A program made the position numbers and the translations under genes. From Woeseiaceae bacterium (GTDB lineage Bacteria; Pseudomonadota; Gammaproteobacteria; Steroidobacterales; Woeseiaceae), in NCBI GenBank assembly GCA_028277185.1, contig JANQGQ010000018.1, positions 310,001-374,000 on the forward strand: a stretch of DNA of 64,000 nucleotides, in the 5' to 3' direction. A model generated the notes under the pieces. It searched no databases. It worked only from the letters and a program-made list of their open reading frames with translations, and was not told the DNA's origin. The number at the start of each line of letters is the position of its first letter. The stretch's first letter is position 1. Of the stretch, positions 29,914 through 37,931 are shown piece by piece.

Positions 29914-30266
29914 GTCGTCCTCTCTCCGTCCATTACGTCCTTCCAGATCAGTTCGTCGATATCCGGCCGCCAGCGGTAGCGCCGCATGTCCACCCGGCCC
30001 CGCTCGACGGCGACCTCCTCCGCATCGAGTCTGTCCGTCTGCTCGCGGAACTGCCGCGAGCCCATGGGAAAAGCTATTTTACCCGACGCCGTGATCACGC
30101 GGTGCCAGGGGATTTCGGCGGTCGTCGTCCGCAGCACGTAACCGACCTGTCTCGCTCCTCCGGGGATGCCGGCCAGTTCGGCGATCTGCCCGTAACTCGC
30201 CACGGCACCTGAGGGAATGCCCCGAACCGCTTCGACCACCCGGCGCTCGCGGTCTTCGGGATTCAC
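29910..30266 (-). CDS. Alkyltransferase-like protein (ATL), MGMT family without the reactive Cys
   Basis: 118 aa. The MGMT DNA-binding fold is clear (ASYGQIAELAG, ARQVGYVLR), but the alkyl-acceptor motif PCHRV reads PWHRVI, with W54 in place of the cysteine. ATL proteins of this kind bind O6-alkylguanine and hand it to nucleotide-excision repair, and cannot remove the alkyl group themselves. Unusually it sits in a chain with two GTPases and a sheath protein; it overlaps each neighbour by 4 bp. Confidence 0.88.
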   Translation of the reverse strand: MNPEDRERRVVEAVRGIPSGAVASYGQIAELAGIPGGARQVGYVLRTTTAEIPWHRVITASGKIAFPMGSRQFREQTDRLDAEEVAVERGRVDMRRYRWRPDIDELIWKDVMDGERTT

Positions 30267-31627
30267 GATGACGCCCGCGTCGCCCCGAGGCGCGCCTCGA
30301 TTTCGCGGCGCGCATCGTTCAGCACGGTTTCGCGGTCAAGACTGTCGATGATCTTCTTCACGACCTGCTTCGGCCCCGCCTCGCCCCAGGACTTGCCCCG
30401 GGCGAGGTATTCGCCCGCTATGCGCCCGACGAGGTAAGTACTGTAGTACGCGACGGCGCCCTGGGCCCCCGCGGTCACGAGGGTCGAGAGTCCGGCCGTG
30501 CCGACTTTGAGGGCACTCGACACGAAATGCAGCGCCCAGACCGTACCCATGAGCGCCGCCGACTCGGCCAGAATGACGCGGACCAGCGAGCCGGCTTCTT
30601 TGCGGCTGAGCGGCAGGTCGTATACGCGCGACAGATGCACGACCATGCCGACGTCCACGAACGCCGCCGCGAACAAGTCGGCAACGGGAACCGGATTGAG
30701 CGCAACGGCGATGCCCTTGCCGACACAGTAGGTCCGGATCAGCCGGTCGCCGATTTTCTGTCGCGCGGCGAGTATGCGCGCTCCCACCTGATCGCTCAGA
30801 TCCGCCGCGAACAGGCTTGCGTTGAGCGCCGCCAGGGTTTTGCCTTCGGCCTCGAGTATGTCCCACAGCTTGAGCTTGAGCGCTTCGACGTCCGGGTCCC
30901 GCCGGCGTTCGCGTTCGGTCTCCGAGCCGTCGGGCCCGATTTCGACGATGCGCTCCGCGCGAGGCTCGGCGGCGACGGCCACGACGTACCGCGGATCGAT
31001 GAGGCCGTCGGTTCGCGACCGCAAACTATCGAGCAGACGATCGCGGTCCGCCGGCGTGTACAGATCGATCTTGTTGAGTACGAGAATGACCGGGCGGCCC
31101 TGCGCCAGCACCGTCTTCAGTGCCGTCAACTCGGACTCGGTGATATCGGCATCGACGACGAACAGAATCAGGTCCGAACGACCGGCCACCTCGCGGGCAA
31201 GCGCCTCGCGCTCATCGCCACCGGCCTCGTCCAGACCCGGTGTATCGATCAGGTAAACGCCGCTGGCCTCGACTTCGTTCCACGGCGTCATCTCCGACAG
31301 GCGGGTTTCGCCGTGCAGCGGGCTCGTCGAAAACACGGGCCGTCCGACCAGCGCGTTCAGCAGCGAGGATTTGCCGGTGCTGACACGACCGAACACCGAA
31401 AGATGCAGGTGGCCGTGCTCCAGTTTGTCGAGCATCGCGCGAACCGCGGCGTAGTCGTGCTTGAGCGACTCACGCACGCTCTCCGGCAGGCGCGAATCGT
31501 CGACGAGCTGGCGCAGAGACTCCTGCGCCAGCGTCAGATGATCCGGGTCCTCGCCGTCAGTCTTCGCGGCGCTTCGACTCCAGGGCCATTTTGGCAACGC
31601 GCTTAACGCCCGCTTCAATATGCTCAC
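30263..31627 (-). CDS. Membrane-associated GTPase B (Era-like G domain, DUF697-type C-terminus)
   Basis: 454 aa from GTG 31627, with GAGGAA 8 nt upstream, inside the end of GTPase A (71-nt overlap). The G domain has GRVSTGKSS (80-88, P loop), a threonine in GETRLSE as candidate switch I, DTPG at 128-131 and NKID at 185-188. Residues about 295-400 are strongly hydrophobic (ALNPVPVADLFAAAFVDVGM and several further segments), typical of DUF697 membrane domains. Known relatives are poorly characterised. It probably acts at the membrane together with GTPase A. Confidence 0.85.
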   Translation of the reverse strand: MSILKRALSALPKWPWSRSAAKTDGEDPDHLTLAQESLRQLVDDSRLPESVRESLKHDYAAVRAMLDKLEHGHLHLSVFGRVSTGKSSLLNALVGRPVFSTSPLHGETRLSEMTPWNEVEASGVYLIDTPGLDEAGGDEREALAREVAGRSDLILFVVDADITESELTALKTVLAQGRPVILVLNKIDLYTPADRDRLLDSLRSRTDGLIDPRYVVAVAAEPRAERIVEIGPDGSETERERRRDPDVEALKLKLWDILEAEGKTLAALNASLFAADLSDQVGARILAARQKIGDRLIRTYCVGKGIAVALNPVPVADLFAAAFVDVGMVVHLSRVYDLPLSRKEAGSLVRVILAESAALMGTVWALHFVSSALKVGTAGLSTLVTAGAQGAVAYYSTYLVGRIAGEYLARGKSWGEAGPKQVVKKIIDSLDRETVLNDARREIEARLGATRASS

Positions 31628-33053
31628 TGATACTTTCCTCGAATTCCCGCGCCGCGATCTCCGGATCGAGCTCGCCGTGCCGCGACAGGGTCAGCACGAG
31701 ACTCCGCCCGAGTGCGTCGAAGATCAAGCCGTACGCGACCGCGTGGACGAGACCTCCCGCCACCGTGCCGAGGCCCGGGAATGCCTTGAGGCCGTTGCCG
31801 GCAACCGCCAGCGTCAGCGGCAGGGCGCGGCCGACGCGACTCTGGCCGAGATCGAGGAACTCCTCGACGTCCAGGTCTCGCGGCGTCGCGCCGTAGAGCC
31901 GGCACAGCGCCTGGGTCATCGTCGTCCCGATGTAGCCCTGAATCAAGATGTCGGTTCCCGGGCTGACCGCGGCCAGCGCGCCGACGACGGCCTTCCGGGT
32001 CGAGCCGCGGATGATCTGTTCGGCACGCTCCGCGCGAAACGCAGCCTGGGCGGCGTCCAGCTTGTCGGCGGCCAGGCGAAACACGGCCCGCTCGCGGCGC
32101 TTATCGAGCGCGGCGCCTTCTTCCTCGAGGAGCTGGTTGACCGCGACGACGAGTAAGCCGGGATCGGCGTCCCGCGCGCGGGTCGACCGGGACTCGCTCC
32201 CGTCGGCCCGCCGTTCGACGACGTCGACCTCGGCGCCCGCCGAGGCAGTCACGACACGATGCTCGAGCGCGGAGCCGCCGGCCTCCTCGAGCCGCGTCAG
32301 CAGGCGCTCGACGAGCGCCGCCCGCTCCTCGAGCGAGTAGCGGTCGGCCTTGTTCAGTACCAGGATCAACGGTTTGTCGAGACCGAGCAGCGCCTCGAGC
32401 GCGCGAAACTCCTGGCGGGTCAGATCGCCGTCGCAAACGAACGCGACGACGTGCGCCCGGCGTGCTTCCTCAATTGCCGCCGAGTCGAGGCCGGACTCGT
32501 GGCCTCCGGTGCCCGGCATGTCGGTCAGCGTGACGTCCGTGCCCGCAACCGTCTGCCAGCGATAGTGCCGGATCTCGGCCGTCGAGCCGGCTCGGACGTC
32601 GACCGCGACGTCCGCCGACGGTACGAGCGCGCGGATCAGGGAGCTCTTGCCGCTCGACACTTCGCCGAAGAAGCACAGATGCACCGCACCGTCCTGCCGG
32701 CGCTCGGCAAGCGCCTCGAGTTCGGCCTGCGCGGCTTCGACCGGCACTCCTTGCTCCTCGGCGTCGCGCAGCCGGTCTTCGATCGCGCTGCGGGTAAGGG
32801 GTTCCTTACGCCTTTCGGCGGCCGGCGCGGCGGGCCGGCGCACGACCAGGCGCCAGATGAACCACAGCGCGGCGACGAACACGAACAGCAGCGCGCCGAC
32901 ATAGCCGTAGAGGATCACGGCCGGCGCGCGGGCAAGCCGGTCCCATACGTTCAACGCCGACTCGGTCAGGAACAGAACCGCGCCCAGCGCGACGATCACG
33001 AGCAGCAAGATCGCGCCGGCAATCGCAAAGCGAATCAGGCGATCGACCTTCAT
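31557..33053 (-). CDS. Membrane-anchored GTPase A (two N-terminal TM helices, DUF697-like C-terminus)
   Basis: 498 aa. Two transmembrane helices (about 9-30 and 46-69) precede a helical linker and a G domain: GEVSSGKSS at 130-138, DMPG at 178-181 and NKAD at 234-237. The C-terminal part has a basic entry (RKAVVGAL), SPGTDILIQGYIGTTM and further hydrophobic stretches like the DUF697 domain of YcjF-type proteins. It begins only 6 bp after the sheath-like gene and overlaps GTPase B by 71 nt. Membrane remodelling is an inference from analogous large GTPases. Confidence 0.85.
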   Translation of the reverse strand: MKVDRLIRFAIAGAILLLVIVALGAVLFLTESALNVWDRLARAPAVILYGYVGALLFVFVAALWFIWRLVVRRPAAPAAERRKEPLTRSAIEDRLRDAEEQGVPVEAAQAELEALAERRQDGAVHLCFFGEVSSGKSSLIRALVPSADVAVDVRAGSTAEIRHYRWQTVAGTDVTLTDMPGTGGHESGLDSAAIEEARRAHVVAFVCDGDLTRQEFRALEALLGLDKPLILVLNKADRYSLEERAALVERLLTRLEEAGGSALEHRVVTASAGAEVDVVERRADGSESRSTRARDADPGLLVVAVNQLLEEEGAALDKRRERAVFRLAADKLDAAQAAFRAERAEQIIRGSTRKAVVGALAAVSPGTDILIQGYIGTTMTQALCRLYGATPRDLDVEEFLDLGQSRVGRALPLTLAVAGNGLKAFPGLGTVAGGLVHAVAYGLIFDALGRSLVLTLSRHGELDPEIAAREFEESISEHIEAGVKRVAKMALESKRRED

Positions 33054-33059
33054 TGTCGG

Positions 33060-34622
33060 TCACACGGCCGCCACGGCCGGTTCGCGCACTACCGGCCTGA
33101 CCGGCGCGAACGCCGTGTTGCCGGCACGACAGCCGGCAACCGACTGGTGCAGCGTCAACGCGATCGGGCGTTCGCTGCCCACGGGCGTGAATGCCAGCAG
33201 AATCTCGATCGCATGCGATCCGGCGGGAGGTGCAGAATCCATACGGCAGCGCACGTCGAAACCGGCGTTGGCGAAAGCCCCGCGATCCGCGAGGGTCAGC
33301 AGAGCGGCGTGTACCTGGCCCTGAACGCGCCCCGCAAGCCTCGGCCCCGGCGCTTCGAACACGGCCCAGCGGGTTGCGAGGTCGATGGCCCTGACCAGGT
33401 GCAAACAAAAGCGCTGAACACGAAGCTCGGCCTGGCCGTGTTGCGTATCGGCGCCGCGGGACAGGTTGCGGTCCCCTACGACGCGTAAGCGTTTGGCCGC
33501 ATCGGCGACCAGGGCATTCAGGCCCGCCCGCTCGAGCGCTTCCCGGTCCTCGTCGTCGATCTCGACCAGAGGACGGAACCGGCGCCGAAGTGCAAGCCCC
33601 TGGCGATCCAGTGAAGCCCACGGCCCGACGCGCTCGTCGAGACGCGAAAGGAGACCGGCGATAGCGCCGCCGACAGCATGCGAAGAACCTGCTTCCGCGT
33701 GCGCGTCGCGCACGCGGGGGAAGTAACCGAGCATGTTGGGGCTGGCGTAGCCGATGCGACGAAGACCCAACACCGCGGACTCGACGGACGTCCATTCGGC
33801 CGGCGGGTCGACGAGCAGCATGGCTCCCCGTCTCTGGCAATAACGTTCGGCGGCCAGCAGCGCCGTTGCGCCCACGTCTGCGTCGGCGGCCGGCGGCGGC
33901 ATGTAGACGATGTCGATACCGTCGATGCCGTCGAGCGCGAACAGCCCGGTTCCGTCCCGGGTGGAACCTACGAGATCGTAGTCCGACAACGACGCCCCGT
34001 CGTTACCTTCCTCGCTGTGACCGACGTAGGACACGCCGTCATGGAGCTGCCGCCCGACGGTCGCCAACGGACGCCCGGCAGGCATCGGCGTTCCGGCCCG
34101 TACCATCGTCGACGACAACAGCGCTTCGCCGACGAATGCCGCGGACGCAGGTGCGAGGCTGACCCGGCCGAAGTATTCCTGATCCAGCACGTGCCCGCTG
34201 CCGCGGTCGATCCGCTGCACCGTAAGATTGAAGAGTTCATCGTCCGCGACGCCGTCATAGTCGACTGCCGCGCGCAGACACTCTGCCGAGCCCGGCTCCA
34301 CCGCGTGGAGCGTCAGCGCGCCGCCGCCGGACGGCAATCGAATCAATGCGCCCCGCGCACCGTTTGCAACCCGAACGACGTACAGGCGTCTGCCGCCATG
34401 CTCGAAGAAGTCGCGAACGGCCGGGCCGAGACCCGAGCCGGTTCTGACGCCGCCGAAGCGGCGGCGAAACTCGCCGACGTTACGCAGCAAAATGGGCGTA
34501 TTGAGAGGGCCGCGAAGAGCGCAGCCTATGAAAGCAGCGGTGGTATCAGGGTTCAGATCGACAGGCTGATCCTTCGCCCCCATTTCGGTGACCGTAATCC
34601 CACGGCCGATGACATCTGACAA
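33060..34622 (-). CDS. Orphan contractile-tail sheath-like protein
   Basis: 520 aa from TTG 34622, which has GGAG 6 nt upstream and lies downstream of a -10-like box; GTG 34676 would add 18 residues. It carries the whole sheath pattern: TTAAFIGCALRGPLNTP and FRRRFGG near the N-terminus, AVRDFFEHGGRRLYVVRVAN (68-87), a central GLFALDGIDGIDIVYMPPP, LLVDPP and YASPNMLGYFPR, and a C-terminal RWAVFEAP with DRGAFANAGFDVRC. In phages and injection systems this protein contracts around a tube. No tube, baseplate, spike or AAA+ gene is present here; two GTPases follow directly. Confidence 0.85.
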   Translation of the reverse strand: MSDVIGRGITVTEMGAKDQPVDLNPDTTAAFIGCALRGPLNTPILLRNVGEFRRRFGGVRTGSGLGPAVRDFFEHGGRRLYVVRVANGARGALIRLPSGGGALTLHAVEPGSAECLRAAVDYDGVADDELFNLTVQRIDRGSGHVLDQEYFGRVSLAPASAAFVGEALLSSTMVRAGTPMPAGRPLATVGRQLHDGVSYVGHSEEGNDGASLSDYDLVGSTRDGTGLFALDGIDGIDIVYMPPPAADADVGATALLAAERYCQRRGAMLLVDPPAEWTSVESAVLGLRRIGYASPNMLGYFPRVRDAHAEAGSSHAVGGAIAGLLSRLDERVGPWASLDRQGLALRRRFRPLVEIDDEDREALERAGLNALVADAAKRLRVVGDRNLSRGADTQHGQAELRVQRFCLHLVRAIDLATRWAVFEAPGPRLAGRVQGQVHAALLTLADRGAFANAGFDVRCRMDSAPPAGSHAIEILLAFTPVGSERPIALTLHQSVAGCRAGNTAFAPVRPVVREPAVAAV

Positions 34623-34656
34623 AACTTTCTCCGCGTCAGTCAGAATGCGTTGCCGT

Positions 34657-34662
34657 ATTCTA
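34657..34662 (-). promoter_or_regulatory. -10-like box upstream of the sheath gene
   Basis: TAGAAT on the minus strand, about 35 nt before TTG 34622; no convincing -35. If used, it excludes the GTG at 34676 as start. Confidence 0.3.
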
Positions 34663-34692
34663 GCCGCATACGCCACTAGCGTCTTCCCCCAC

Positions 34693-34716
34693 TTTGCACC
34701 GCGCGGTTAGTGCAAA
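34693..34716. repeat. Perfect inverted repeat in the divergent region
   Basis: TTTGCAC (34693-34699) and GTGCAAA (34710-34716) flank a 10-nt centre. The 24-bp dyad lies between the sheath operon and the divergent PLP gene, upstream of a CATAAT (34731-34736) that could be the -10 of the latter. It looks like a regulator site; the protein is unknown. Confidence 0.5.
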
Positions 34717-34764
34717 CCCGGACGGCGCGGCATAATCGGGCCAGACCCTCTCCCGAGCACGAGC

Positions 34765-35829
34765 TTGTCCACAATCGATCAACTCACGCTGCGCCAACCC
34801 GCGCTGGCGGCAGCGCTTCCCCGGGCCGGCCTGCTCGAGGCACCGACGCCACTCCGTCGCCACTCGCTGACAATCGGCGGCCGGAGCCACCAACTGCTCG
34901 TCAAGCATGACGAACGGAGCGGTGCGCTCTACGGCGGCAATAAGGTTCGCAAGCTCGACTACCTGCTTGGCCGCGCACTCGACAGGCGGACGGAGATCGT
35001 TGCGACCTTCGGCGCGGTCGGCTCGCACCATGCGCTGGCCACGGCGCTGTACGCCGGAAAACTCGGCATGACGCCGGTGTGTTTTCTTGGGCATCAGGCC
35101 TCGGTCGAACACGTACACGCCACGCTGGCGGCTCACGTCGCCAATCGGACTCGTATCGTCCGCTTCGGCGGAACGCCCGGGGAGCGATTCCGCCTCGTGC
35201 GCTCAGAGCTTCGCGGACGGCGCGCTATGATCATCCCGGCCGGGGGCTCTTCGTGGCTCGGTACCGTCGGATTCATCGACGCAGCGCTCGAATTCTTAGC
35301 CCAGATCGAAGCGCTCGATACTAAGACCCCGGTGCGGCTCTACGTCGCCAACGGCACGATGGGCACGATTGCCGGGCTTGCACTGGGCTTCGCGCTTGCC
35401 GACGCGGATGTGGAGGTGCACGCGGTGCGTGTCGCGTCGGCAGCCTATGCCAATCCGGAAGCGACGCGCCGGCTGATGCAGCGGACCGTCCGGATGCTCC
35501 GCCGGACAGACCCGAGCTTTCCGGCAACGCTTGGCGATCGTGCGCGGATACGCTTTCGCGATGGGTTCGTTGGCGACGGCTATACCCGACCGACACCGGC
35601 AAGCCGCGAAGCGATCGCCGTCGCGCGGGAAGGACTCGGCCTCGAACTCGAGAATACCTATACCGCGAAAGCGTTCGCCGCCGTATTGCAGGACCTCGCC
35701 CGGGCGGACGGTGCCTGCCTCGCGTTCTGGAATACCTACAACGCGCAAGCGTTGCCGGTTTGCCGGAACGCCCGTCTCGGGGACACGGCGTTGCCGCGGG
35801 ACTTCGCCCGCTACTTTCCCTCGGCCTGA
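34765..35829 (+). CDS. PLP-dependent D-cysteine desulfhydrase / ACC deaminase family enzyme
   Basis: 354 aa from TTG. The PLP lysine is K60 in YGGNKVRKLDYLLG, followed by FGAVGSHHALATALYA, IIPAGGSSWLGTVGFIDAA and YVANGTMGTIAGLALG, which binds the cofactor phosphate. The family includes D-cysteine desulfhydrase and ACC deaminase; the exact substrate cannot be decided. It is divergent from the sheath operon and its end overlaps the convergent 49-aa gene by 19 bp. Confidence 0.85.
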   Translation: MSTIDQLTLRQPALAAALPRAGLLEAPTPLRRHSLTIGGRSHQLLVKHDERSGALYGGNKVRKLDYLLGRALDRRTEIVATFGAVGSHHALATALYAGKLGMTPVCFLGHQASVEHVHATLAAHVANRTRIVRFGGTPGERFRLVRSELRGRRAMIIPAGGSSWLGTVGFIDAALEFLAQIEALDTKTPVRLYVANGTMGTIAGLALGFALADADVEVHAVRVASAAYANPEATRRLMQRTVRMLRRTDPSFPATLGDRARIRFRDGFVGDGYTRPTPASREAIAVAREGLGLELENTYTAKAFAAVLQDLARADGACLAFWNTYNAQALPVCRNARLGDTALPRDFARYFPSA

Positions 35830-35960
35830 CCGTCGCTGGCGTCGGTAGCGCCGCCGTTCCCGTCAGCCGTTGCCCGGCGCTCACGTTCCGCCAGCGCCTC
35901 TTCCGCCTCCCGGGTCTTGCGCGCGATCTCGTCGAGCATGATCTTGAGCCACTCGCTCAT
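35811..35960 (-). CDS. 49-aa charged helical protein coupled to the L,D-transpeptidase gene
   Basis: Starts ATG in the overlap ATGA with the stop of the L,D-transpeptidase gene and ends TAG inside the 3' end of the opposite PLP gene. The first 30 residues (SEWLKIMLDEIARKTREAEE and on) are strongly amphipathic and charged; the tail is Gly/Asp/Ala-rich. The junction and codon pattern support translation. I have no firm family name for it. Confidence 0.6.
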   Translation of the reverse strand: MSEWLKIMLDEIARKTREAEEALAERERRATADGNGGATDASDGQAEGK

Positions 35961-37126
35961 TCGGCCATGTCGGCTGCGTCGCCGGCGGACAGCATGCCCG
36001 CTTCCTCCTCCAGAACGGCGGCATCGATCATTTCGCGAACCTCGGCCAGAGTCGGCGCATCGGGATCCGGCTGTACGGAATTGATCACAGCTATCGAACG
36101 CTCGGCGTACTCTGCGGCATCGTAGGCGTACACTCGCAGCGGTACGCCTCTCGCATCCGCGGTCAGTGCCTCTATATGGCGCTCGGCGCGAGCCGGAATC
36201 GTAACGCGGTGCCGGTCGGCGAAACCCGCCACGGCCTGGGCCAGCCGTTCGTCCGGCGCCACCGCATCGTCTTCCAGGGGAGCGTGCGCCTCGAAGTACA
36301 GCTCGCCGTCGCGCTCACCGAGAAGATACGGTTCGTTGACGATCTGCACGCGCTCGCCGCGCCCGATCTCCGGATACAGGTACTCGATGTTCTCGGGATA
36401 CAGACGCACGCAGCCGTGACTCACGCGCATACCGACGCCGTAAGGCTGATTGGTGCCGTGAATCAGGTAGCCGGGCATGTCGAGCTTCAGCACGTAGCGC
36501 CCAAGCGGGTTGTCGGGCCCGGGCGGCACGACAGCCGGGAGGGGATTGCCGGCGGCCGCGTGCTCCTTGCGCACGGATTGCGGTACGTACCAGTTCGGAT
36601 CGCGGGCCTTGTCGGTCACCGTCGTCGCGCCGGTCGGCGTCTCCCAACCGACGCGTCCGATGCCGATCGGAAACGTGTAAACGACCGGAAGCTGGCCCTC
36701 GACGGCCGGCGGATAGTAGAACAGCCGCTTGCTGGCGATGTTCAGCACGATACCCGAACGCTTCGTATCGGGGAGAACGTACTGCGTCGGCAGAAGCACC
36801 TCCGTACCGACTCCGGGAAGCCAGGGATCGACGTCCGGGTTGGCGGCGACGATCTCGTCGAAGCCGAGCCCATACGCCCGGGCCAGATCCGACAGCGTGT
36901 TCTCGCCTTCGACGCTTACGCGCTGGAGCTCGCCGATCACCGACTGCCCGGCATAGTGAAGCTCGAAGCGGTTCTTGTCGGCAGCGGCAACGGGTGCGGC
37001 CGGGAGCGCTGCTTCCGGTTCGGCGCCGACCGGCTCGCCCGTTCGCGGTTCCAGCAGCGCACAGCCGGAAAGCGCGGCGCAGCATGCAAGCAGGAGTATT
37101 GTCTGGCGCAACAGCAGCGAACCCAT
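35957..37126 (-). CDS. L,D-transpeptidase lipoprotein with LysM domain (YkuD family)
   Basis: 389 aa. The signal ends in lipobox LSGC, followed by an Ala/Pro/Glu linker, a LysM-like peptidoglycan-binding segment (GENTLSDLARAYGLGFDEIVAANPDVDP, read in parts) and the YkuD catalytic domain with HGTN and the nucleophile motif SHGCVRL. It forms 3-3 cross-links or attaches proteins to peptidoglycan. The ATG at 37126 is preferred over TTG 37132. A C-terminal region of about 120 residues is less conserved. Confidence 0.92.
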   Translation of the reverse strand: MGSLLLRQTILLLACCAALSGCALLEPRTGEPVGAEPEAALPAAPVAAADKNRFELHYAGQSVIGELQRVSVEGENTLSDLARAYGLGFDEIVAANPDVDPWLPGVGTEVLLPTQYVLPDTKRSGIVLNIASKRLFYYPPAVEGQLPVVYTFPIGIGRVGWETPTGATTVTDKARDPNWYVPQSVRKEHAAAGNPLPAVVPPGPDNPLGRYVLKLDMPGYLIHGTNQPYGVGMRVSHGCVRLYPENIEYLYPEIGRGERVQIVNEPYLLGERDGELYFEAHAPLEDDAVAPDERLAQAVAGFADRHRVTIPARAERHIEALTADARGVPLRVYAYDAAEYAERSIAVINSVQPDPDAPTLAEVREMIDAAVLEEEAGMLSAGDAADMAE

Positions 37127-37168
37127 CGGCAAACTTAAAGAGAGTGTAAGAGAATTCGCGCGCCGAGC

Positions 37169-37921
37169 CTAACCGCCGAGCCGGCGCGCGATCACGGTAA
37201 GCGGCCAGCGGACAGGTCTGGGCCCGCTTCCCCATGCGCCGCGGAGCCGCTCCTCGATCAGAGCGACGGCGTCCTGCCCTTGGGCCTGCCGGTAGCGCTT
37301 CGCCGCCGACCAGGTCCGGAGGTAGCCCAGCATGTCGTCGGTGCTCCACTCGAGGCTCATAGAGAGTTCGGGCGCCGCAAGGGTCGTTCCCGGCAGCTCG
37401 ATTCCCTCGTAGCCTGACTCAACCAGCGCACGCTCCGGCGGCCAGTAGCGCTCGAGAATATCGCCATAAAGGCTCTCCACCACGGCGTCGACGCCCGGGA
37501 CGACCTCGCAGAGCCCGTAGCTCACACAGACCAGCAGTCCATCGGGCGCAAGCACCCGCCGGACCTCCGCTCCGAAGCGCTCGATATCGAACCAGTGCAG
37601 CGCCTGGCCGACGGTCAACGCGTCGACGCTGTTGTCGGGGAGGCCCGTCGCTTCGGCCGGCGCGGTCCGATACTCGACACCGGGATGCTCCCGCGCATTC
37701 GCGATCTGCTCGGCGCTGGCGTCCATGGCAATGACCCGGACGAACGATTCGCTGAGCCCGCGGGCGAGTTGTCCGCTGCCGGTTGCCGCGTCGAGTGCGA
37801 CGCCCCGGCGCGAAGCCGCTTCGGCAATGAACCGGAAGAGCGCGCCCGGATACTCCGGCCGATAGCGGGCGTACTCCGCCGACCGGTCCGAGAAGTGATC
37901 TTTGAAGACGGTCCGCGACAG
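37169..37921 (-). CDS. Class I SAM-dependent methyltransferase, probable CTG start
   Basis: 250 aa. It opens with the family start TVFKDHFSDRSAEYARYRP, then the SAM motif LDAATGSGQLARGL, AMDASAEQI and the later VGQALHWFD. Its frame is open upstream but the in-frame residues there are the shadow of the M48 gene. Between the M48 stop and FKDHF there is no ATG, GTG or TTG; CTG 37921 gives the expected short leader (LSRT). No ribosome site is clear. The substrate is unknown; the group resembles trans-aconitate methyltransferase. Confidence 0.8.
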   Translation of the reverse strand: MSRTVFKDHFSDRSAEYARYRPEYPGALFRFIAEAASRRGVALDAATGSGQLARGLSESFVRVIAMDASAEQIANAREHPGVEYRTAPAEATGLPDNSVDALTVGQALHWFDIERFGAEVRRVLAPDGLLVCVSYGLCEVVPGVDAVVESLYGDILERYWPPERALVESGYEGIELPGTTLAAPELSMSLEWSTDDMLGYLRTWSAAKRYRQAQGQDAVALIEERLRGAWGSGPRPVRWPLTVIARRLGG

Positions 37922-37931
37922 GTTTACGGTG

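Noticed and set aside
33060-34622. Prophage or gene-transfer-agent remnant
   Set aside because: No capsid, portal, terminase, integrase, tube or baseplate genes are near; the neighbours are host-type enzymes.
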